Part shown: piece after piece, positions 26,101-39,649 of the stretch
How the letters are laid out: the number at the start of each line of letters is the position of its first letter
How positions within the stretch are numbered: position 1 is the stretch's first letter
From: Pelargonium cotyledonis
Lineage: Eukaryota > Streptophyta > Magnoliopsida > Geraniales > Geraniaceae
Direction of reading: 5' to 3'
Length of the DNA: 64,000 nt
Assembly (NCBI GenBank): GCA_036897625.1
Contig: JAYMTA010000017.1
Location: forward strand, 1 to 64,000
Notes under the pieces: model-generated
Database searches by the model: none
What the model saw: the letters and a program-made list of their open reading frames with translations, nothing else
Told to the model about the DNA's origin: nothing
Position numbers and translations under genes: made by a program

Positions 26101-29100
26101 TGGGAGATCCCTATAATTCGCATTTTGCTTATATTATAGTAGTAAAATAAAAATCTTTCTAAAATAGAGATTAAGACGCGCGCTGCTTTATATTTATATA
26201 CCAAGTAAAATTAGAATCTTTATAGGCCCGTGTAAACTAGTAATACCTTAAAAACCCATTAACGGAAAAGTAAATATAGTATAATAAAACCTTGGAGCAC
26301 GCTACCTCTGAGTCCGTTAAGGATACAAGAAGTATTAAAACTTTGGTAGAAGCTTTTTCTTACACAAGTTTCGAAATTCTCGACTCTGGGTATGCTGTTA
26401 TCAAAGGAGTAGCTGCTATTCTGACTTAACTAAGTAGATAAGAGACTCGGAAGTGTTTAATGTCAATTGTTATTTAATAGAAATCTCTGATACTATGATT
26501 ACTAATTGCTTAAAAATCCAGAGACTCCTTGTAAACCAAATATACAAAAGCTTTTTGTAGTGTAAAAAAACTTTTTGGTTGCGGATGAGAAGAACTGAAT
26601 GTTAATTTAATTAAGGTAACATATCAAGTGTAGTTGGGATACTCTTGGCTTCTGAGTATTCCGTACTTATAACAGCTCAAGAAAGATATTACTCTTCATA
26701 TTACGAATCAAACACCTCTACAATCGTCTTAACAGAATAACTAAGAAAAATCAAACTTGACTTTATCCTAGCAAACCTATATACTCTTAGCGCTAATATG
26801 TCTGGATCGAACTTGCTCTTTAAATTCTCTTTAATAAACACGGATTGTTTTGTATTTTGTAAGGGCGCTTATTCTCGTGTTAGGAGTGCCCCTCGTTAAT
26901 GCATTATAAATTACAAGGGATCCTCTACCGGATTTATATAAAGTACTTCGTGGAGGTAATACCTTTCTAATTTCAGAGTTCTAGCGTTTAACTACCAAGG
27001 TTTTGGAGAGTTCCCTTGTGTATATTTTGAAGGAGGTCCCGTTTTTAAATAAGAAAAGTAATCCACAGCAAGTGCTTCTAAAGTAAAATATAGGGGTTTA
27101 TGGAACAGGTTGGTCTTAGAATACTGAAGTTTAAGTGCAGTTTGGAGGCATTCCTGTATTGTAAAAAGGATTAATAGCTTCCTGAGCTAATAGCAAGAAT
27201 AAAAGTTATAGCGTCTCCGAGCTTAGCTAGACATTTTAGGTGGTCCCTTACCTTAATAATAAGGAAGACTTTCAATTTGTCTTAACCGCTCCTTTACAAT
27301 TTCTTTGATAAAATTTTGTGATAAATAAAAATATTAGAGCGCCCAATACAATAAGCAATCCGAAATGCCCTAAGTAAAAGCCTGGGGTAAGGATTCTAAC
27401 AAGTAGAGGGTTGGTATCTCTTAGTATATTTAGTAGGGACTCTTTTGATTAGTAAGAATCGGACTAAACAAACCTAGAGTGATAGCACAGGGTTCTATAA
27501 AGAGGAGCTGTCTTACAGTAATTTAGATTGGAAGCACGGATTGCGTTATATACTATAATTGACTCTTTCCCTCCTATTAGGGATACCTATATAAAAGGAA
27601 AAAGACAAAGGGGTTGTCGGCTCATATAACAAAGTAGGAGCATAACTCAAACTTTTATTTAAAAAGAGCTCCTTTTCAGGCTTCTTTTTTATATTATTTC
27701 GAACAGATATGGTTAAACTTTACTGCTATTCATAGTTTTTAAAGAGTACTACCTAAGAGGGATCCTCTAATATAGAGTACAGAAATAGATATGAAAAGTC
27801 AACAAACAAGTAATTCTACTAGAAGATATAAAAGAGGGCGTAAAGAGCAAATAAGATTATGGACCCGACCTCAAGTCCTGGTTTTTTCATTATCTAAAAT
27901 TAAGAAGTTACGCCGCTTAGCTGGTATACAAACATTAATCTTTTCTTTACTCGGAGGAGTCCCCAGTTTACAAATGGATTCTATTTAGTCATAAAAGAAT
28001 CTTCCAGGTATGGATTTACATAATAAGGAGCAGTTGTCATTAGTATTCGCTTTTATAGGAACGTGGCAATAACTTCGAGTTGATTTAAGAGTATACTAGA
28101 CAAACTGCTGCTATTACTCTCTTAGTTGTATTAGGAGGCTCCTTAATAATCTAACTCGAATTTCTTACTTTTGCTGTCCTCTAAGAAATATAAATATATT
28201 GGAAATTGTCGGCACCTTGAGCTAAAAAAGGGTAATCCTTGTTTTTTAGTGGCAAGCAACCTATTTAATTGTACCTATAAACAAAAACAACCTTGTTAAA
28301 GCAGCAAGCAGTACCTATTTAAAATTAGAAATTAAGTGTCTCAATTCTGTGAATCTTAAAAAGAATGTAAATCTAATTGTTTAGTCAGAATTCTGCAACC
28401 TACTCAAAATGGTTAGACTAGCGCCCTACTAACTACCGCTTATACAAGTATATAAATAACAAAAGTTATTCTAACCGGACTCTTACCTGACCAGGAGTTT
28501 CGTACTCTACTAAATAAAAAGCTTTCAGATTCTTTCAGTAAGACTTTATTGAGTAAAATATGTTTCCTAACAAAGAAAAGTGGAGTGCTCTTTAAATTAA
28601 AAGGCTAATCGCATTCTAAAAAGGGCAACCCTATAGGTTATAATTAGACCAAATCCTGGAATTTCCAATTAAAGAGAGGCAACGCTACCAAATTCAAGGA
28701 GTTGAAAGAACTCTATCCACTAAGTAAGACCCGTATTACTTATCAGTATAAATGCAAGGAATTCCTATAGACAACGGCATATTATATAACTTTCGAAGTA
28801 TCTTAATGAGGTATCTTTTTTAGACCTAGTCCCGCCTCTACTACTCTTATTGCAGCCTAGACTTCTCTTATTCTCCTAAGGAAAAAGATATCAAATTCTT
28901 AAAGAGAGTTAAGGAAGAATCACCAAACTTGGTTATAAGGAAAGTCATTAGTTTTCGTGTTCATCCGTACTAGACTAGGAAAAGAAAAGGGGCTCCTCTT
29001 TGTTATACTTAGATGCAGGCGCTCGACTTATGTTATGAATTGAAATTGCACTATATCCTTAAGATAACAAAACTGTGATATCTTTTATAACTCAAGACTT

Positions 29101-30805
29101 ATACTCTATGAGCTCTAGTGAGATTCGTAACCTAGTTTTCTTGTAACTACCTTCTTCTAGTTTGAATCATAGGATACCTTGATCATTTTTCTATAGTCTT
29201 CCTCTTTGAATAAGTGTTTTCTAGTAGACTATAGGTTTTTGGTCGACTTCCTCATGCAAGGTACCCTTTTAATCAGGGATTGGTCTCACTCTCTCTTTTT
29301 CAGTAACAACAAGGACATTGAGAAAATTCCCTTAATACACCTATCCCTATACCTATTCCGAAATCTTAGACTTGCTCCTAACTTAGTTTATAACTTTGTT
29401 CAGTAAAAACCTGTCATTAAAACTACCTGACTTCTAGGAAATCCATTTCTATCATACTCTTCTTCATGATACTCCTAGCTAAACTCTTACCTCTTATAAC
29501 CGGGACTCTGGAGTCTTCTTGATAGCTAGTGCAATCCTCTTGTAGCCTCTTGCTATTTTCCATGTATTATTACTTACTATACATATTTTATAGTTCTTAT
29601 AGTAATGTACTCCAATCTCTTTAGTGATTAGTTATTTTTACATATATAATAGGTATTTAGATTTTATTAGGTATGAAAGCAGGTAATGAGAAAAAGGTAA
29701 TAACTCCTAAGTTAAAACTGGGGAAAGGTTTTCATATCCAAGAATTCTATTACATTCTGAGCTTTTGTTCTCCATACTTTTTGCAGAGTTTTTTCTTCCT
29801 TTCTCATGTGAATTTATACCCCATATAGACGACCGTAAATTTCATTGTTAGGTTTTATTGCTTTGTAGATATACCTGTAAAAAGAAAACAGAGTAATTCA
29901 GTTTCTTTAGAGAGCTCTTAAGCTTATGGAGTTTGGCTAGTCCCCTCTTCTCTTTGTATGCGTATGCAAGAGGCGGGTCTTACTACTACAGACAGCTCCT
30001 ATTTTTTTTCTAAAGCTTGGCAAAAGCTCCTAAATGTCTGCATTTGTTTATAAAGCCGGGTTTCCTTTAAAAAATTGAAAAAGACTGGTAACAAGTACCC
30101 CTTTTGTAATATCATATGCAATGCTTTTTATTAAGTGCAGCTCCACCAGGGGTGTCAGAACTGGCATTCAAGCAGATAGTACAAGGGGCAAGGCCGTCTC
30201 TAAGAACTCTTTTTTACGGTTAGGTATGGAAACTATACTCTTTTACTGAGCAAGCATCCGTATTTACCTTTGTTAGTAACCGGATCCAAGGAATTTTATG
30301 GAAATTGCAACATTCTACTTTTTCTTATAACTTTTGTCTTTTCTCATTTACTAATTCACTAAGCTAAGTTTTATAATACGTTATGCTTTTTGAAGTTTTT
30401 CCTACATTTACATTTAACAAAAAAGTAGTTTATAATGAATGAATAACTATTCTGTGGCTGCAGATCCCTCTAGCATTCCTTTTTGCCTAGTTAAGAATTA
30501 AGATACCACATTTGTTTTATTTCAACGAAAAAAAACCTGTTACTAGAAAAAGAAAGTGTGAAGCTTGTCTTATTCAACTATTTAATATGATATAAGATAG
30601 TAACGGTAAACTAGATAGGCAAAAATCTTGTCAATAGACATCTTAGGTTAGGCGTCATAATTATAAAAGAGGTAGCCTGCAGTAGAAAAGGGGGACCCTT
30701 TAATTAGCCAATTCTGCTTCATTTGTAGTAGAAATTTGTTATACCTGTTTAGGTAAATAGCAGGCTTGATTCAAATTTGTAAGTTCAGGCGCAGAGCAGC
30801 TCAAC

Positions 30806-30820
30806 AATTCCCAGGGAATT
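30806..30820. other. Short perfect hairpin AATTCCC-A-GGGAATT
   Basis: A perfect seven-base inverted repeat around a single A. It belongs to the same GGG/CCC-cored class as the scattered palindromes elsewhere in the window. Confidence 0.6.
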
Positions 30821-33800
30821 CGGCAGAGAAGTTATTAAAAAGATCCATAAGATATACATAGGTTATAAAAAGAATATGGTTAGGTATAGGGTTTCCCTCC
30901 ATTAATCCAAAGGAAATTCTTATTCTTAGTATGAAGAAATCCCTCCGTAGTTTCTCTTAAAAGTGAGGCAATTAGAAATTCCTCACAGGCAGAACATATT
31001 ATATAATAAAAAGGAGGCCGGTGTCGTCGGTAAGTAGTATTATAGGACATAAACCTGAAGAATAAGGGCATAGTGTTATATGCCAAATTAGGAGTACTTT
31101 AGCATTAGTAAGTAGTATAACTTTATTTATAAATATTACTGATATTATCCTTTTCTAACTTTCAAAACATATCAGTATTAAACCTTTTGGGGTTACTGTA
31201 GGGGGATATTAACTGTAAAGAGAGGGGTCTTTTACTGGTTAGTTACTAGAAGGATTCCCGTTAAAAAACTCCTTGAAAAGGTATCAAAAGGATCTCCAGA
31301 GCGGAAGATCTCTTTAGAATGTCGAGTTCTCTTAATCTATATAGAAAAGTGCAAAAATCCTTTAGCTCAATTGAAAGTGGCAGCCTAAAAATTCGAATAA
31401 TTATCGAAAATTACCTTTGCAGTTCTCAGGCCGAGTTTTGACTCGTTTGCAAGTTAAGTGGGTATTCTTAAGAACTTTGAGTTTTTGGTAGGCACTTTCT
31501 TGATAAAAGTTAAAGAAACGTATACCCTTTATTACCTTACAGAATATACTGAAAATTACAAACAATTGCTGTTTATTACGTACCGGGAACTAGTCCCCTT
31601 ATAATAACCTTCCTGGTATGAGCCAAATCCCTTATCTGAATCAGATAGAATTACTTTATTTATAACTTATAAAATGTTAGCCTTGCGGTGCCTTACTTAA
31701 GATAAATACCCACCTTACAAGTTTATTTAGTACAGATAAAACAGGGTCTTTTAGTGGAGTTAGCGAACAACCTGGGAACCTTTAATGAAGCACTGAGACA
31801 AAGCCCCTACTACTGCGCGCTTTCTTGACTTGTATGAGTAATGTATATAGTATAAGTATCAAAAAAGAGTGATAAAGTGTTCGTTTAGGAATTCTAGAGA
31901 AATTTGATAATCTATTGTGTACCCTCGATTTTAAGGGAAGTTTTTTGTCTCATTCTCGGTTAGCTTTCAAGAAAAGATCAGATTGGAGTCCAGTTGTCTA
32001 TCTCTTTCTACTAAAAGTCAAGGGCCGCGGTTCCAGTAAAATTAACAAAAGAGAGAAAATACTACATAAACAAGTGTTGTTTAACTAGCCCTTGAATATA
32101 ATTTTAAATCGACCTTTTTTCTAATAGCTAAAAACTGAGTATCCTTCACAGATAAATGATCCCATCCGGACAAGTCCTTATCAGGAAGTAATCCTTTTGG
32201 TTGAAAACGAAACTCTTTTTATATGCGTACTTGAGAAATTACTAATTGAAGAGGGGCTTCCTTGTTCTGGGGTAATACTTAGTAAATTCTTTAAGTAAAA
32301 AATCCCACCATATATATATTATACATATGTAGCAATTAGTGAAACCTATAGATTCACTGTTTCTCCTGTTCAGGATGAAAAAGATAGGTAAAAGCCTTCC
32401 GCGTCTAAACTTTACCCACCCGTGCTTCTTGTGGTTTTGTAGTCAAGTCTGATTAGAAATAAAAGGTTTTTGCAAAAGAAGCTTTCTAGTATTTACTCCA
32501 TAATCGTAAAGTACTTTTAAAATATATGATTGCCTAATCGCTGTAAGGTGCTAAAGATTTTGGAAAGTTGTACTTTACTAAGGAGCTTTTGATCCTACAC
32601 CTCAGAGTATACTCTTTCCAGAGAAATCTAATAAATCTAGTTTTTATATTTCTTTTATTCATACCTATATGACACAGTATTTAACCTTCCAAATTGAGTG
32701 TTGGTTTATACTAACTATATACACTAGTCAGTACTGTAAAATTCTTTAGTTTTTTCCTGGCTGGATGAGTGATACAAGGGCCCTTGTAAAGTATTACATA
32801 AAAGCTTTACTAAGAACTAAGAACGATCTCTACTCCTTTTAGGGAATAGACTTAATAATTGCTGAAAGGTTTGGCTGGATACTTTTTCAACGACTCCTAA
32901 ACCAAAAATGAAAGGTAAAAGTGGCTCTCTAAATTTCTAAAAGGACTACTATTGGGATGACTAACTGCTAGGGCTACCTTTTTTTAGTGAAATTTTAAGG
33001 CGCCGAATACTCCTGTTAAAGCTATATATGGTCAATACCGTATTTGATTCTCCCCTAAACTACAGTTAGTAGTAGTCTATACGGTTTATATAAGATGCCT
33101 TTTGTTTGTAATAGAGGGACTACAGCCTTGAATTAAAAGTGTAACCTTTCTTTAATGTGAGCTAATGAAGAATCTGAATCGTGGTATTATCCCCTTTTTA
33201 TCAGGAGAACCCTGAAATTCTTCTATGTGCTGGTAATATAAATAAGGATTGGTTATAACTAAACTAAATAGAAAGATTTACTAAAGAGCCCCTAATTATA
33301 GTATACTCTATTGATACGAGAAGTCCCCTTTTAGTATAAGATTTCAGCAGTCCTCTTTCCAAAAACGCTCTTTACGATTAGAGCAAGCTCCCTTTTTTCC
33401 TCTTAACTTTCTATATGTAGGATGCTATATAGTTTGTGACAAGCAAGTTAATTCCATAATAAAGCCTTGAATGAACCTCGAGTTTTTTATTCTTCTAAGA
33501 GCAGGGATCCCCCTTTCTGAAAAATTTGAAATTAAGAAAACGAAAAACGTCCCGAGATGGAACAGGGAAACTAGTCATTTTCAGATTAATAAACCACAGC
33601 CAAGGGGCATTTAAAAGAGGCAAACTCAATACTTTAGGCTTTCTTTTTAGTACCCTATATTATATAAAACCTAAAGTAAAGGAACTGAACTCTAATTAAG
33701 ATGTTATTTGAAATTTCAAAAAGCTAATATATAAGGTCCATAAACCGATATTACTAAATTTTAAACATTAGGTTTTAATTACAAGTAATTTAGTTAACCG

Positions 33801-34324
33801 AGTATACAGTTTCCAATAAGTTTTATTACAAAAATTCCAGATAAAAAGCGTAAAATCCCTCTTTTGTTTATAAACAAGAACAAGGTACCCTCCTTAGAAA
33901 CTTGAGTCTTATATTTAGTTGTTTAAGTTAAGGTAAGGACTGCCAAAAAAAGTAAAGAGATACAATTGTTATTGCCAGGGATTTCTAAGTATTTCAAAAT
34001 CAAACCGACGAAATACAACATAAAAGAACAAGGTTCTCTAAAAAGTGTTTCAACAAACTTTGAATGTTAAATTTCCTGTAATTGAATTTATAGTTTTTTG
34101 CTCAGACCGTAACCGGAACAAACTTCTTTTTCTTATAAAACTTCTAACTGGGACCTCTTTTTCGGCAGAAGCTTCTGATTTCACCAAATTAAAGTTGCAT
34201 GCAGTAGGATATTGGAATTTTTCCTATTAGAATCTAAATAACACCAAGAGCTTTACACCATTCAGGGGGTCCATAAAACAAGATAAAAGGGAGTTATCTT
34301 AGAATTCCCGGACGAGATATGTAG

Positions 34325-34394
34325 AAATCGGTCACATTCGAACCTTTGCATGCCAACTCTCTGAATCAGTGCTTTACCACTTGGCTAAACTCCA
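34325..34394 (-). pseudogene. tRNA-Gln-like relic
   Basis: Read on the minus strand it starts TGGAGTTTAGCCAAGTGGTA and contains GGCATGCAAAGGTTCGAAT, both close to plant tRNA-Gln(UUG). The anticodon arm has changed (loop TCAGAGA instead of one carrying TTG), and the T stem and 3' acceptor no longer pair. It shares its altered anticodon region with the relic at 21413, so the two appear to descend from one already mutated copy. Confidence 0.6.
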
Positions 34395-36546
34395 GAAAAT
34401 TACAAGACTTGGTTTAAACTATATGAAAAAAGGATACAAGAGAGTATTCAAGATGGGTTTTAATCTATTTGTATATAAGTAATTAAAAATGCCCGCGAAA
34501 AGTCTAAATATTTTATATCTATATTACTCGCTTTATTAGGAATAGTACCTCTTTAGTTAAGGCTAGCGTTAGCTAATTGTATCAGAGGAATTGTCTCTTA
34601 TGTCTAGCATGAGTTTACTTGGGATTTGTATACCTTTTTATAACAGTTTATTGAATTTCACTTCTAGGATTTACCAAATAAAGTGTATCCAGACTATGAT
34701 AAAAACCTCACTTGTATAAAAGCAGCAGTTTCCCGATTATTTATTTGTTAGCTTTACTGTTGAAACTGTTAAGAAATTTGTATTCGTATTAGTGAATTCC
34801 TCTATTTCATTAGGAATTACAGTATACTATTTGCTTAAGGAAATTTTGGTAATAGAAGAAAAGGCTATGTAATAGAAGAGCCGGGATATTTTAAATATAA
34901 ATTTTATATCTTAAGTATAACATTTTTCGTTTCGTTACTCCAGTTTGAAAGTAAGGAAGCCCTTTCATAGAGTAGTATACTATCAAAAACCAAGTCAACC
35001 TTTACCAAAAGCAGACCCCAAGATTCAGTTATTTTCTTTATGTGAAAGGTTTTTCCGGGTAGGCGCTATTCAATTTTCGATACAAAAAAGAAATTTCTGG
35101 GAGGATAAAATTCTCTATATACTCAAAGGAATACTGTTATATAATTTAATTCGGGTTTGTTAACAGGTACACACGTCAAGTTCTAAATATTAAGAAAAAT
35201 TAGATCCAAACTAAAACACTAAGTTAATCCAGTTAACGAGTTCTATCTAGTGCAAGGTTACTGAAGAGTGTAGAAGCTATGTTAAGTAAAATAGGAGTTA
35301 ATTCGCGTTACCTGGGTTTTCAATTGTGCCTATGTGTCTTACATTCTTTTTTTTAATAGAATTCCTGTTATAAACGTTATGGATACTCCCTTAGTTTTAT
35401 AGGAGCCCTGCCAATGGAAACTTGATTCTTGAAAATAGTTAACTCTTGTCCAGCTTGTTTAGAGTCAAGTAAAGGGGACTCTTAGGCTATAACAAAGGAG
35501 TATCTCTTATGAAATTAAAAACTGTTAAAAGACGAGTACAGAGTCCCTCTTTGGGGCTTTTGTGAAGCTTATTAGGAAGTTTTTTGTTATAGTGAAAGTT
35601 AAGAATCCTTTAAAGAGTGCAACTGGGGATATCAGAGATCTTTGTTAAACTGCCCTAGGATAGGAATCTTAACACTATACTTAATATAAAATAGATATTT
35701 CATTAAGTCATAAAAGAGAAATAGTAAAATATAAACCTCAACGAACGCTTTAGGCTATATTTTTAAGGATAATGGGGACGCTCTTATTTTAAATTCCAGC
35801 TTTTCTAAAATAAATTTATTCACTTCTTAACTACAGCTACCTATTTCTCGCATCTCAGATACTCGTACACAGCCAAATATCTAGACTTAATCCACTAAAA
35901 CTAGTAAGTCTCTTCTATTAGTATGGGTCATAGAAGCATATTTTTACTTAAAATAAGAGTTTAGGGGTTTCTGTAAGAGGACCTTGATTTAGTCCAGGTT
36001 AATTCAAAGTTGCTCCGCGGTCAGATGGAAGAGCTAGTACAAATCCTTTCAAATTTATAAGGGACTCCCAGTAATAAAATAAGATTCAGATATCCGGACG
36101 CTAGAGCTAAAATCGAAGTAATGAAAAATGTAAATAGGGGCCTAGTATACAAAACGGGGATCCCTCTTTATCTAAGGACCCTTTTAGTAGAATTCTATGT
36201 ATCAAATTTTTCGTCACAAAAGGTTTCAGGTATCCCTATTGAGAAGCAGCTTATGGGTTTTTATTAAGAGTCGTGGATTGCAGGAAAAAGTCTCCTAAGT
36301 ATAGCTTTAACTCATGGAATGGATCAGAGATTCTAAGAAAAGCATCTAATTTCTAAACTAGACAAAGAAGTATCAAGAACAACCGCCTGCCCCCTACTAA
36401 TATTATCTTAGAGTATTGCAAAGAGGTACTCCGTAAATTAAAAGAGTTTTGAACCTATTTCTTTGGATATCGGGGAACTCAGGCAAAAGCTCTTCTTAAT
36501 ATTCAAATCTATTAGAACCGTTTCCTTCGTAATTTTGCTCATAAGT

Positions 36547-36613
36547 CGACTTGAATTGAATCACAAATCGAAGGATTTTCAGCCTTTTGCTCTACCAACG
36601 GAGCTATACACCC
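36547..36613 (-). pseudogene. tRNA-Lys/tRNA-Phe-like relic
   Basis: Read on the minus strand, the 5' part GGGTGTATAGCTCCGTTGGT is tRNA-Lys-like, while the anticodon arm AAGGCTGAAAATCCTT is that of plant tRNA-Phe(GAA) lacking one base. The 3' half (TGATTCAATTCAAG) has lost the T arm. It may be a chimera of two tRNA copies or one copy that drifted; I cannot tell which. Confidence 0.5.
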
Positions 36614-37069
36614 ACAAAATTCTTAGACTTCATAAGTAAACAAAAGCACAAAGAAAGGATCTAACTGTTTAGGGAAAAGAACAAGAGTGCGAGAACTCTA
36701 AACCCGAAGGTAACGAAATAAATTGGCAACTTCGGTAAAATCTGATATAAAATCTGCCTATTACCATCGATAAAAGTTAAACTTAAATACCCCACCAGTT
36801 TAGTTTGCCTATTCAAAGGATAGTACTAAAGGTAAGTCCTTAGACTATAAACCCGGTAGCATATGTCTAAAAACTTTGACTTCAGAGTAGTCTTTTATCC
36901 TAAGTACAAGTATAGACTTCCTTACCCTTTTCGACTTATATATCTTATAACCAAGGACGATCCTTTCGATAATATGTAAAGCCTGTGCTGCTTTTTATAG
37001 GTATATCCTCTTAATTATATGGGTAGGGTAGACCTATAAGTTGAATGGATATCAAATCCAGATTGTAGA

Positions 37070-37091
37070 GGGTGAAGTCGTAACAAGGTAT
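37070..37091 (+). pseudogene. Fragment of the 3' end of small-subunit rRNA (rrn18)
   Basis: GGTGAAGTCGTAACAAGGTA at 37071-37090 is the near-universal sequence close to the 3' end of small-subunit rRNA, in the decoding-site/helix 45 region. A twenty-base exact match is far beyond chance for this target. The bases before it (GATTGTAGAG) loosely recall the GATGATTGG that precedes it in plant rrn18. The match ends directly afterwards: the expected GCCGTAGGGG and anti-Shine-Dalgarno tail are absent. This is a small duplicated piece, not an rRNA gene. Confidence 0.75.
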
Positions 37092-37408
37092 CGCGAATAT
37101 ACTCTCTTTTGTAGTTAGAAAGTACATTCTATCATTGTATGGTAACACGTTTTTTCGTTTTTAAAAGCTTTCATTCCATATAATTGGGCAGAAAACTAAA
37201 CTTCTTTAGTAAAAGAGTTCCTAATTCAGAGACTGCCGTATGTCCTGATTATGAGAGGTTATATCGAAGTATATAATAAATTGCACATATTTTGGGAGCG
37301 AAACCAAAGCCCTTAAAATCTGGCTTTACTCTAAGTATAAACCTTGTATTGAATAAGGGGCACACCAAGCTCGATATCTAGTATAGAGAGCACTTAATTA
37401 GAATTCAA

Positions 37409-37465
37409 AAAGGACTCGAACCTACGAAATGCAAGCTAAAAGCTTTGTGTTCTAACCTACTTTAT
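37409..37465 (-). pseudogene. tRNA-like relic, perhaps tRNA-Lys type
   Basis: The minus strand shows a D-arm remnant GGTTAGAAC, a possible anticodon loop CTTTTAG (UUU), and the T-arm box ATTTCGTAGGTTCGAGTCC. That 19-base stretch is identical to the relic at 56389-56407, showing common origin. T and acceptor stems do not close. Confidence 0.4.
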
Positions 37466-38728
37466 TTAGTTCTTATGTGAAAATTCTTCTCCAAGTCTTA
37501 GTAGGAGAGAGGCACTTAAGCAACAAAAGTAAAAAAGAAGTTTATCTAAGGGGAATGCTTCAATATTAATAGTATGTAACACCTCTTACCACTAGCAGAT
37601 CTGCTAATAATTAAGGATAAGTATCCTATCTTATTCTTATTATGTTTCAAAACTATCTTTTATAGTAGTTGCACGCAGTTCGTTTTATTTTAACTAAAAT
37701 TCTTTCTAGTAAACCACCCGCCCGTTTTGCCATTTTAAAGGCACTCTTAGCGTTTTACATTGGATCTTATTTTCCTTTTACATTAGTTATAGTTATGAGT
37801 TAGCTTATAGAATTGGGCTGGATAGATACCTAGGGCTGACAAGTTAATCTTTTTTGATGGATACAATCAGGAAAAAAGACTGGGCTCTCGGGTAAGCGTG
37901 TATCTTGTTAAGGGAAATCCTTCCTGGATCTAGCTTGATCTGATTGCCAAGTTTTTAGTGAAATTCTATTTTTAGACAGCACTCCCGAGTTAGACTTCTG
38001 TACATACACCCTAGGATCTCATACTTCAGTGTTATGTTGTACGAAGATATTATAGCTGCTTATAACTCCCGACCAGGAGCTTTTACTTTAATTATTACTC
38101 TATTGGTATCAGCATTCTTTCGTTTCTTATAAAAGGAGGCTCCTACTTAAATAAGAAAAGTCTAATAAATTTTTTACTCACTTTACTCAAGCGGAATATT
38201 TGAATCGCCAGAGATCTTGTACCAGTTAATGACAAAAGGGTTTTCTAGGTATGCTAGGAGCGTATACAATAGCTTTTTCGCAAACAGATACTCTGTAAGT
38301 AAGCTAAGGGCTTTTCCTTTAGTAGCTTTTCTTAATAGCCCGGATCCGAGCCATTTTACTACTTATTTAATCTCTAATAGCACTCCTCTAGACCTAACTA
38401 TACCCATAAGCGCGGATTTGTACCTTTTAAAGAAGCCTCAATTTTTATAAGCTATAATATTAGCACTTTCTGGAAACAATTAGATACCGATTCGTGGATT
38501 AAGTGGGTACCCAGCTTGGACTACCGTTTAACTGATTTATTACATTACTACGCCCTTGTGTTAGGATGTGTGAGAGCCCCTTCTATAAAAACATATAAGA
38601 ATCCTGGGGATTGCAAAAACCACCCCTCGAATGCTGTAAAGAACATACTTTCTTAACTTTGATAAATAGTTCTGGTTACCGGACTGCTTTTTTAAGGTAC
38701 TGGGTATATGATAGTAGTTTTTGTGTAA

Positions 38729-38748
38729 TTTAGTTTAGTTTAGTTTAG
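38729..38748 (+). repeat. Microsatellite (TTTAG)4
   Basis: Four uninterrupted copies of TTTAG in otherwise non-coding DNA. Confidence 0.9.
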
Positions 38749-39649
38749 GCGTAGGACCTTAATATAAGGCTTAATACTGACTACTCACCTTAACAGTGTG
38801 CTTTGCCTACAGATTATTAGCCTTCTTCCTTGTGTTTTGTTAGACTTGCTTAGCAAGCCATTACCAATTTCATTTTAAGCCTGCCAACTTCAATTAAACG
38901 TTTTGTCTTATACTACCCCTGATTATAGTATCGTGAGATCCCATTATAAAGGATATATTACTTCTTTTTTCACCCCTTTTTATACCGAAATTTTCATTTG
39001 CTTAGTACATATTGTACGTGTGTTTTGGATACTTAATAAAAAGGGGAACCTTCTTTTTCTTAAACAAACTCGCTGGATTACATTGTATAAAAATCTGTAT
39101 ATAATAGTGGTTGAGCCCCGCAAGTTGCGAGCTTTGAATAAAATAGAATCTTCAAGTTTACGAGTTAAAGCATTCGGTAGAGAGTGCTTCGATAGGTTAG
39201 GCGACTGAAAAAGTAATACAAAAAAACTAACACCCAAAACATTAAACATGGGAGGCCTAATAGAGAGACCTCAACTTCAGAAAACAGGAATATCGAGGCA
39301 ATGCCATAACAATCTTGTTTGATGAGGAAAACTTCAAGAGTTTCCAAATATAAGTTCCAGTTTCCTTAGCGAACAAACTGTAGGCCTTTCCTTTAGTTTA
39401 CGCTTTTAATATGTATACTTTACGAGACACATAACTCTTGGATTTAATAAAAGGAACAGAGGAACCATATTCTATATATCCTATATATCTCGGAATAGCT
39501 TCTTTTTAGAAGATTTCATGCCTTAAAAATATATGTGTCTTTTTCCTTTTTAGGAAAGCTTGTTAGTGATCTTTCTTTGAAGTTACAGATTCTAGGTTAC
39601 TAGTTAGAAAAAAGGTACCTGAGTAGATCCTCTACCAGCCGGAAAGCCT

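Larger units (their letters stand above)
21479..34324. other. Non-coding stretch
   Basis: No gene is recognised. Two frames (21790-21996 and 21993-22283) abut but begin with TTG or GTG and match nothing I know. The minus strand at 21969-21996 carries CACGGGTTCAAGTCCTGT, a T arm like that of tRNA-fMet, isolated. Perfect palindromes include GGGGTACCCC at 23939-23948 and GGGATCCC at 33504-33511. Confidence 0.55.
34395..39649. other. Non-coding stretch with rRNA and tRNA fragments
   Basis: The only recognised contents are the rrn18 fragment, the tRNA relics at 36.5 and 37.4 kb, a GGGATCCC palindrome at 36157-36164 and the TTTAG microsatellite. At 38903-39249 overlapping frames occur on both strands; neither resembles a known protein. 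Confidence 0.55.

Noticed and set aside
27791-27988. 65-codon Lys/Arg-rich frame starting with ATG, reminiscent of small ribosomal proteins
   Set aside because: No motif of any mitochondrial ribosomal protein can be aligned; basic composition alone is not evidence.
38481-38500. AATTAGATACCG, resembling the ATTAGATACCC segment of small-subunit rRNA
   Set aside because: The match is short, ends in a mismatch, and no further rRNA sequence follows.
38903-39249. Overlapping frames on both strands (101 and 89 codons)
   Set aside because: Neither resembles a known protein; overlapping antisense frames are common when one strand happens to lack stops.
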